A stretch of 25,044 nt of DNA from an uncultured Prevotella sp. (GTDB lineage: Bacteria > Bacteroidota > Bacteroidia > Bacteroidales > Bacteroidaceae). The DNA is taken from the NCBI GenBank assembly GCA_947304695.1, contig CAMZBS010000025.1, positions 1-25,044 of the forward strand, in the 5' to 3' direction. Made by a program: the position numbers and the translations under genes. This document shows positions 16,734 through 21,868 of the stretch, one piece after another (the first letter of the stretch is position 1; each line of letters begins with the position of its first letter). Below the pieces are notes generated by a model. The model was not told where the DNA came from and ran no database searches. It saw only the letters and a program-made list of their open reading frames with translations.

Positions 16734-18797
16734 TCAGTCATTCCATGTCTGACCCAAATCCCAGTGAGGCATCTTCCAAAGCGAAGTCTTGTCTCTGGGC
16801 AGGTCGAACTCTTCTATAATCAAGTCCTCAGCCTCAGGATGTTCGTCTATCCATTGGCCTATGCCAATGTAGAAATGATCCTCTGCGGGATTATAGAACA
16901 CTCTTCCACGCGGTTTCCACTGGTACTCGCCCTTGAACGGGCCAGTGCCATCGCCATGATATTTCTGCTTGCGGAACTCCTTCTTCCATACATCTTCGTG
17001 CATTTCGCTCGATGTTATCAGTCCACCACCTGCATTGGGTTTCTCATAGTCACTGTACTTATGGCTAACCACGCCAAACAACTCATGCAGGGCGGCATTA
17101 TACCAGAAGATGCCTACCTTGGGTTCATCACCCTTACCACGGTTCGACTCCATCAGCCGGATGGCCTCTTCATACATGTCTTTTGCTGCCACACGCGGCA
17201 GTTCTTCCTTTTTCTTATCGTAGGCATGCACAGGATAGTCGGTGGTGAAGTGCAGACCTCGGCTTTCCTTTCTTTCCAGTGCAAAACGGGTAATCAGGTA
17301 GCCCACGTTGATCATGTTGCGCAGTTCGCAGATGTCACGGGTGGCCTTTACGCGCTTGAACAGGTTCTCGGTCTCTTCGTAAAGCATGTCCAAGCGCACC
17401 CAGGCACGGTGCAGACGCAGGTCGCTGCGCACAATGCCCACGTAGTTCGACATAATCTCGCCCACCTCTTTTACTGACTGCGTGATGAGCACCTTCTCCT
17501 CGTTGCTCATCGTGCCCTCATCGTTCCACTCCGGCACCTTGTCGTTGAAGTCATACAAGTCCACGTGTTCCAACGAGTGCTTGGCAGCCGCGTCGGCATA
17601 GACCACCGCCTCAATCAGTGAGTTCGAGGCCAGTCGGTTGCCGCCGTGCAGCCCCGTGCATGAACATTCGCCAATGGCATAGAGGCGTTCTATCGACGAC
17701 TGTCCGTTCAGGTCTACCTTAATGCCGCCGCACATGTAGTGAGCAGCCGGTCGGACGGGGATATAGTCGGTGGTAATGTCAATGCCCATCGACAGACATT
17801 TCTGATAGATATTGGGGAAGTGGTGCCGTGTCTCTTCGGCATTCTTATGGGTCACGTCCAGGCATACATGGTCCAGACCGTGAATCTTCATCTCCTTGTC
17901 AATGGCACGTGCCACGATGTCACGCGGAGCCAGACTGAGGCGCTCGTCGTATTTCTCCATAAACGATTCGCCATTGGGCAGTCGCAGGATGCCGCCATAG
18001 CCGCGCATGGCCTCAGTAATCAGGAAGGCCGGATGGGTCTCGCCCGGCGAATAGAGTGCCGTGGGGTGGAACTGCACGAACTCCATGCCCTCCACCGTGC
18101 CCTTGGCTCGATAGACCATAGCCTCACCGTCGCCCGTGGCAATGACGGGATTGGTGGTGGTCTGATACACGGCTCCGCAACCTCCAGTACACATCAGCGT
18201 GATCTTGGCCAGATAGGTGTCCACCTTCTCCGTGTCGGGGTTCAGCACATAGGCACCGTAACAGTTTATATAAGGTGTGCGCCGCGTCACCTTCGCCCCC
18301 AAGTGGTGCTGGGTAATAATCTCCACGGCAAAGTGGTTTTCCTTGACGGTAATGTCGGGACAAGCCCTCACAGCTGCCATCAGTCCGCGCTGAATCTCAG
18401 CACCCGTATCATCGGCATGGTGCAAGATACGGAACTCCGAGTGTCCGCCCTCGCGATGAAGGTCGAAGGAGCCGTCTTCCTTGCGGTCGAACTCCACGCC
18501 CCACTCCACCAGTTCCTTGATCTGCTCAGGTGCGTTTCTCACCACCTGCTCCACGGCAGCGCGGTCGCTGATGTAGTCGCCCGCTATCATCGTGTCCTCA
18601 ATGTGCTTCTCAAAGTTGTCTACGGCCAGGTTCGTCACACTGGCCACACCGCCTTGGGCAAACGAGGTGTTGGCCTCGTCAAGGCTGGTCTTGCAGATCA
18701 TGCACACCGTGCCCTTCTTGGCACGAGCCACTTTCAGGGCATAGCTCATACCGGCCACGCCGGCGCCGATAATCAAGAAATCGTACTTGTAAACCAT
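16734..18797 (-). CDS. nadB: L-aspartate oxidase (NadB) with C-terminal extension
   Basis: A 687-residue flavoprotein of the succinate dehydrogenase/NadB family. FAD-binding GAGVAG is at 11-16 and TSFAQGG at 44-50. Active-site positions fit NadB: E121 (GHSEFRIL), H244 (QFHPTALY), R292 (PRDIVARAI) and H353 (AAHYMCGG). It oxidises L-aspartate to iminoaspartate, which NadA condenses with dihydroxyacetone phosphate to quinolinate for NAD; nadA is not here. The helical C-domain ends at about 520 with KESRGLHFTTDYP, where ordinary NadB (about 520-540) stops. About 160 further residues follow, rich in Trp, Tyr and charged residues, that I do not recognise. The stop codon directly abuts the sprA stop. 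Expression is probably from a promoter at 18818-18825 with a leader of about 13 bases. Confidence 0.9.
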   Translation of the reverse strand: MVYKYDFLIIGAGVAGMSYALKVARAKKGTVCMICKTSLDEANTSFAQGGVASVTNLAVDNFEKHIEDTMIAGDYISDRAAVEQVVRNAPEQIKELVEWGVEFDRKEDGSFDLHREGGHSEFRILHHADDTGAEIQRGLMAAVRACPDITVKENHFAVEIITQHHLGAKVTRRTPYINCYGAYVLNPDTEKVDTYLAKITLMCTGGCGAVYQTTTNPVIATGDGEAMVYRAKGTVEGMEFVQFHPTALYSPGETHPAFLITEAMRGYGGILRLPNGESFMEKYDERLSLAPRDIVARAIDKEMKIHGLDHVCLDVTHKNAEETRHHFPNIYQKCLSMGIDITTDYIPVRPAAHYMCGGIKVDLNGQSSIERLYAIGECSCTGLHGGNRLASNSLIEAVVYADAAAKHSLEHVDLYDFNDKVPEWNDEGTMSNEEKVLITQSVKEVGEIMSNYVGIVRSDLRLHRAWVRLDMLYEETENLFKRVKATRDICELRNMINVGYLITRFALERKESRGLHFTTDYPVHAYDKKKEELPRVAAKDMYEEAIRLMESNRGKGDEPKVGIFWYNAALHELFGVVSHKYSDYEKPNAGGGLITSSEMHEDVWKKEFRKQKYHGDGTGPFKGEYQWKPRGRVFYNPAEDHFYIGIGQWIDEHPEAEDLIIEEFDLPRDKTSLWKMPHWDLGQTWND

Positions 18798-18817
18798 AGT
18801 TTTAGTATTTATGGGTG

Positions 18818-18825
18818 CAAAAATA
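18818..18825 (-). promoter_or_regulatory. Predicted -7 element for nadB
   Basis: The minus strand reads TATTTTTG, matching TAnnTTTG, about 20 bases upstream of the nadB ATG (18797). No good TTTG was seen 19-21 bp further upstream, so the -33 element is weak. It lies back to back with the dacB -7 element in a 57-bp divergent gap. Confidence 0.5.
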
Positions 18826-18838
18826 CAAAAATTTTTCG

Positions 18839-18846
18839 TAGATTTG
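18839..18846 (+). promoter_or_regulatory. Predicted -7 element for the D-Ala-D-Ala carboxypeptidase gene, very short leader
   Basis: The plus strand reads TAGATTTG, a full match to TAnnTTTG, ending only 8 bases before the ATG at 18855. With transcription starting 5-7 bases after the G, the leader would be about 1-4 bases. The -33 region (around 18814-18819) is a poor match. No alternative in-frame start lies just downstream. Confidence 0.5.
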
Positions 18847-18854
18847 CACGCGAT

Positions 18855-20093
18855 ATGAAGAAATATGCTATTTTTTTGCTCCTTGCCCTGACCGTCATGC
18901 CTCTTTGGGCTCAGACGAACAACGACGAAGAGCTTATTGAAGGCGACACCATCGCTATTGCCGACACCATTCCCACCGACTTACCCTGGCCTCAGAATGT
19001 GCAGGCAAGACTAACATCGCTTCTAAACAACTCACTGCTTCAGACCTCACAACTGGGCCTCATGGTGTGGGATCTCACAGCCGATTCGGCCTTGTTCTCT
19101 TTCAACCATCGTCACAGCATGCGTCCGGCATCGACCATGAAACTGGTCACCGCTATCACCGCCCTCGACCAGCTGCCGCCCGACTATCTGCTGACCACCT
19201 CACTCTACCGCAGGGGCCGCATAGAAGGAGCCACCTTCACGGGCGACCTCTACGTGGTGGGCGGCATGGATCCGCTGTTCGACATCACCGACCTGCGCGA
19301 CTTCGTCTACGAGCTTCATCACCTGGGCATCGACACACTGCGGGGCCGACTGGTGGCCGACGTGTCGATGAAAGACACGCTGCAATGGGGCGAAGGCTGG
19401 TGCTGGGACGACAAGAACCCCACGCTGTCACCGCTCTTGGTGGGCAAGAAAGCCAACTTCATGGAGCGGATGGTCAGCGAACTGACCCGTAGCGGCATCG
19501 TGCTCGACAGCTTCACGGTGGACAAAGGCCGACTGCACGACGGTGCCACCCTTCTGGCCACCTGCCACCACACGCTCGACCAGGTGCTGACCCCCATGAT
19601 GAAAGAGAGCGACAACCTCGTGGCCGAAGCCCTCTTCTATCAGCTCGCCGCCTGCTATGGCAGCCGTCCGGCTCGAGCCATCCATGCCCGTTCCCTGGAG
19701 AAGCAGCTGATAGCCTATTTAGGCTTCGACAACAGCTGCTTCCGCTATGCCGACGGCAGCGGACTGTCGCTCTACAACTACGTATCGCCCGAACTGCTCG
19801 TCGGTCTGTTGCGTCACGCCTGGCTCACACCCTCCATCTACACCCACCTGCTGCCTTCGCTGCCCATTGCCGGTATCGACGGCACGCTGAGCAAACGCAT
19901 GCGCAAAACGTCAGCCGAAGGCAATGTGCGCGCCAAGACCGGCACCCTTACAGGTGTCATCTCGCTGGCAGGCTACTGCACAGCTGCCAACGGTCATCAG
20001 CTCTGCTTCAGCATCATCAACCAGGGTGTGCTCCATGCCAACAATGCCCGCACCTTCCAAGACCGCATCTGCACAGCCCTCTGCAACCCCTAA
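18855..20093 (+). CDS. dacB: D-alanyl-D-alanine carboxypeptidase/endopeptidase, PBP4 (peptidase S13) family
   Basis: A 412-residue exported penicillin-binding protein of class C. The start is ATG 18855, chosen because it begins a perfect signal peptide (MKKYAIFLLL to LWAQ, residue 20); the longer open frame upstream is antisense to nadB. The three active-site motifs are present: SxxK at S93-K96 (ASTMK), SxN at S252-N254 (SDN) and KTG at 361-363 (AKTGT). The insertion domain between the first two motifs (about 110-240, GGMDPLFD and LSPLLV) fits PBP4/DacB. It trims the terminal D-Ala or cleaves cross-links in periplasmic peptidoglycan. It is divergent from nadB over a 57-bp gap. No convincing intrinsic terminator follows the TAA. 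Confidence 0.93.
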   Translation: MKKYAIFLLLALTVMPLWAQTNNDEELIEGDTIAIADTIPTDLPWPQNVQARLTSLLNNSLLQTSQLGLMVWDLTADSALFSFNHRHSMRPASTMKLVTAITALDQLPPDYLLTTSLYRRGRIEGATFTGDLYVVGGMDPLFDITDLRDFVYELHHLGIDTLRGRLVADVSMKDTLQWGEGWCWDDKNPTLSPLLVGKKANFMERMVSELTRSGIVLDSFTVDKGRLHDGATLLATCHHTLDQVLTPMMKESDNLVAEALFYQLAACYGSRPARAIHARSLEKQLIAYLGFDNSCFRYADGSGLSLYNYVSPELLVGLLRHAWLTPSIYTHLLPSLPIAGIDGTLSKRMRKTSAEGNVRAKTGTLTGVISLAGYCTAANGHQLCFSIINQGVLHANNARTFQDRICTALCNP

Positions 20094-20268
20094 ATTGCCA
20101 CCATCAAACAACCTTATTTAGAACTATCCTGAAGAGAATGCGCGTTCTGAAAGCGGCTTCGTTTTGTCAAAATAATTCATAGAAAAAAGCACTCTCCCGA
20201 CAGGTACTTCTAGACCAGCGAAGACACAGAAAACTGCTCTTTCATGGTTAGATGCCTGCTACCTCAGA

Positions 20269-20287
20269 GTCAGAAAGCGTCTGACTG
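20269..20287. repeat. Perfect 7-bp hairpin next to the 22-bp array
   Basis: AGTCAGA (20269-20275), a 5-base spacer, then TCTGACT (20281-20287) are exact reverse complements. No T-run follows in either direction, so it is not a standard terminator. The right arm lies within the first unit of the 22-bp array. Confidence 0.6.
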
Positions 20288-20388
20288 CATGGAAGTAAGG
20301 CTCTGACGCATCGGAAACAAGGCTTAGACGCACTTAAACCAAGCCTCTTTTTCGTCGAAACCAAGCCTCTGTTAGGGCATAAAACGGC
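20279..20388. repeat. Degenerate tandem array, five units with exact 22-bp period
   Basis: Units begin at 20279, 20301, 20323, 20345 and 20367 without insertions or deletions. They share a rough pattern of (C/G)CTCTGACGCATCGGAAACAAG; units 2-4 are closest and unit 5 has diverged. The sequence AAACCAAG followed by CCTCT occurs twice exactly, one period apart. A 22-bp period is not a multiple of three, so the array is not coding. No function is apparent. Confidence 0.7.
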
Positions 20389-20460
20389 AGTTTTCGGGGC
20401 GCAGGAAAGCCTCCAAAATCACAATCATTTGACTATCAACCACTTGCAAAAATGTCCATA

Positions 20461-20508
20461 ATTCGCTCATTTGCGCCACCAAGACCATTTGCTGAATTCT
20501 GAGCGAAT
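20461..20508. repeat. Perfect 9-bp inverted repeat, 30-base gap
   Basis: ATTCGCTCA (20461-20469) and TGAGCGAAT (20500-20508) are exact reverse complements. It lies 41 bp past the stop of the SUMF1-like gene. The wide gap and missing T-run argue against a simple intrinsic terminator; it could be a protein-binding site or a mobile-element remnant. Confidence 0.5.
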
Positions 20509-20549
20509 CTCAGGAGGGTCATTGTAAAGATTTTTCTTAAAGGAGAGAA

Positions 20550-21413
20550 CTAGAAGGCAAGGCGCAAGCCGAGGCTGTCGAGCATAAAGCCTGGCGAGAA
20601 ACTGCTCCGGCACGACACACGGCAGAGCCATGCGTTGAAGCTCCAACTGCCACCACGGCTCACGCGGTAAGAGCCTGATGAAGGTCCCGTTGGATTCGAC
20701 TGACTACTGCTACTATAACTATCGTACCAGTCCTGACACCACTCATAAACATTGCCGCTCATATCATACAGCCCTAACTCATTCGGCGACTTCTGACCTA
20801 CATCATGAGTCCTACCGCCGCTATTATTGTAATACCATGCTACACGATCCAAATTATCACCGCCAGCAAATTTATATCCCCTACTACTGTTACCACCTCT
20901 TGCTGCAAATTCCCATTCAGCCTCTGTGGGCAGACGGAAACGCTTACCCGTCATGTTATTGAGTTTACGAATAAACTCCTGACAATCATTCCAACTAACC
21001 TGTTCTACAGGCCGTTTCAAACCTTTGAACTCTGATGGATTATGTCCCATCACGGCCAGCCATTCCCCCTGTGTTACTTCATATTTCCCTATAAAGAATG
21101 AAGAAAGAGTTACCTGATGCGTCGGCACCTCATCACTATCAGCATCACTGCCCTGCTCAGAAGTGGCTCCCATCGTAAACGTTCCACCTTGTACATATAC
21201 CATGTTATTAATCAATCTCTGAATGATTGCCCCACTCGATGACTTTGAAAGCTTCTCACTTCCATTTTGTGGGGGTGTCTCAGATGAGACTTTCGACTCT
21301 ATTGAGTCAAAATTAGAGTCTGATGTGTCGTTTTTGTTTCCAAACATCACAAATATAATAAGTCCAATGCACACAACAGCTCCTGCAATGCCAAAGGGAA
21401 ACCACTTCTTCAT
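20550..21413 (-). CDS. Membrane-anchored SUMF1/formylglycine-generating-enzyme-like protein
   Basis: A 287-residue protein with one N-terminal membrane helix (about 7-24), a Ser/Thr/Asn-rich linker (25-68) and a SUMF1/FGE-sulfatase fold (about 70-287). Family motifs are VQGGTFTMG (74-82), KYEVTQGEW (110-118), RLPTEAEWEFAARGG (160-174), LYDMSGNVYEW (215-225) and RGGSW (253-257). Near the C-terminus C264 and C268 sit in WLCRVSCRS. Their CxxxC spacing differs from the CxxxxC pair of true formylglycine-generating enzymes, so catalysis is doubtful and a binding or scaffold role is likelier. Its ATG overlaps the TGA of the kinase remnant (ATGA), which implies an old kinase-SUMF1 operon. The DNA is visibly more AT-rich than dacB or sprA, suggesting acquisition. 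Confidence 0.85.
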   Translation of the reverse strand: MKKWFPFGIAGAVVCIGLIIFVMFGNKNDTSDSNFDSIESKVSSETPPQNGSEKLSKSSSGAIIQRLINNMVYVQGGTFTMGATSEQGSDADSDEVPTHQVTLSSFFIGKYEVTQGEWLAVMGHNPSEFKGLKRPVEQVSWNDCQEFIRKLNNMTGKRFRLPTEAEWEFAARGGNSSRGYKFAGGDNLDRVAWYYNNSGGRTHDVGQKSPNELGLYDMSGNVYEWCQDWYDSYSSSSQSNPTGPSSGSYRVSRGGSWSFNAWLCRVSCRSSFSPGFMLDSLGLRLAF

Positions 21414-21640
21414 TGAATTTTCAGTTTTTTTTCCTGCGGTTCGGGAGATTTGCCAACAACCGTTACTTCTTCGTCATAACTTGGATCTTCTTCCTGGGTC
21501 TCCTCAAGGAACGGTTTCCTCAGGAAATCTCTGATCTCCTCAACAGACTGCGGACGAGCCTGGCGATTAGGCTTCATCATCCAGCGGATGAGGTGCTGCG
21601 TCTTCTTACCCACAGGTTTGGGAAATGTGAATATAGATAC
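21410..21640 (-). pseudogene. Ser/Thr protein kinase, C-terminal remnant
   Basis: The minus-strand frame runs from just after a TAA at 21643-21641 to the TGA at 21410-21412. Its readable part (GKKTQHLIRWMMKPNRQARP and then QSVEEIRDFL) is the end of the C-lobe of a Hanks-type kinase, including the conserved Arg-containing RP motif. This is followed by an acidic tail and a basic end. Everything upstream in a kinase (P-loop, HRD, DFG, APE) is missing, and the bases upstream of 21641 are non-coding. Only a GTG (21613) could start it. It overlaps the SUMF1-like gene by 4 bp, so the original unit was a kinase plus SUMF1 protein pair. Deletion or replacement of the 5' part is the simplest explanation; a functional short peptide is less likely. 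Confidence 0.7.
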
Positions 21641-21783
21641 TTACCACGTAGACGCTTCGGTTGCCATCTGCCTGTTGTGAGTTTACGGATTTGCGAAATT
21701 CGTTGCTCACAACGACAGACGTTCGAAAACGTCTTTCTTATATATAAGACCGCCCGCCGCCCACGAGTGAGCTAACAAGCGAC
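21641..21783 (-). ncRNA. Candidate structured non-coding RNA or long structured leader
   Basis: This non-coding segment follows a strong promoter (21788-21819, minus strand) and contains two good stems. One is a 7-bp stem AGACGTT/AACGTCT with a TTCG loop on the minus strand (21734-21717). The other is a two-part hairpin at 21713-21674, with an 8-bp GTTGTGAG/CTCACAAC stem and an inner stem with one mismatch. A G-rich run (about 21762-21751) and a 12-bp AT palindrome (21737-21748) precede them. It may be a small RNA or the leader of the kinase-remnant/SUMF1 transcript. The inner stem has a G-T pair on the plus strand but C-A on the minus strand, which slightly favours plus-strand RNA, so orientation is uncertain. 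Rfam has Bacteroidales RNA families (for example Bacteroidales-1), but I cannot confirm a match by eye. Confidence 0.4.
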
Positions 21784-21787
21784 GGGA

Positions 21788-21819
21788 CAAAGATACAACA
21801 TAATCTCCGAACCGCCAAG
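21788..21819 (-). promoter_or_regulatory. Predicted Bacteroidetes-type promoter reading toward the structured segment and the SUMF1-like gene
   Basis: The minus strand has CTTG (21819-21816, three of four to TTTG), 20 bp, then TATCTTTG (21795-21788), a full TAnnTTTG match. The predicted start is near 21781-21783. The -33 element lies inside the loop of the hairpin at 21797-21837, so the promoter and the upstream gene's terminator are interlaced. Confidence 0.55.
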
Positions 21820-21837
21820 CGATTCGGAGATTATGTT
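21797..21837. terminator. 15-bp perfect hairpin downstream of the lipoprotein gene
   Basis: AACATAATCTCCGAA (21797-21811), an 11-base loop, then its exact complement (21823-21837). It begins 32 bp past the lipoprotein stop in the minus direction and probably ends that transcript, although what follows on the minus strand (GTATCTTTG) is not a clean T-run. A smaller 6-bp hairpin (GAAGCA/TGCTTC, 21844-21861) lies between it and the stop. Confidence 0.6.
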
Positions 21838-21868
21838 TAGCCGGAAGCAGTTTATTGCTTCTACGGAA

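Larger units (their letters stand above)
20094..20549 (+). other. Gene-free stretch of 456 bp with repeats
   Basis: No credible coding frame is visible here between the two converging genes, the carboxypeptidase (+) and the SUMF1-like gene (-). It contains a short hairpin at 20269-20287, a degenerate 22-bp tandem array at 20279-20388, and a 9-bp perfect inverted repeat with a 30-base gap at 20461-20508. It is visibly less GC-rich than the flanking dacB gene. Nothing resembling a clear U-tract terminator for dacB was found. Confidence 0.6.

Noticed and set aside
17899..17916. Palindrome TGGCACGTGCCA resembling an E-box or a parS core
   Set aside because: It lies inside nadB coding sequence and lacks the TGTTTC/GAAACA flanks of parS; probably chance.
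17739..18854. Long open plus-strand frame running into the carboxypeptidase gene
   Set aside because: It is antisense to nadB, whose sequence is clearly conserved, and the signal peptide starting at ATG 18855 marks the real start.
20094..20170. Terminator for the carboxypeptidase gene (AGAAT/GTTCT stem)
   Set aside because: Short stem with a wobble pair and no adjacent T-run.
21717..21740. Plus-strand intrinsic terminator (AGACGTT/AACGTCT then TTCTTA)
   Set aside because: The T-run is interrupted and no plus-strand gene lies upstream, so a minus-strand RNA stem is the better reading, though orientation is not settled.
21413..21775. 120-codon plus-strand frame over the kinase remnant and structured segment
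   Set aside because: The minus strand carries recognisable kinase sequence, and the plus-strand translation is unlike any family.
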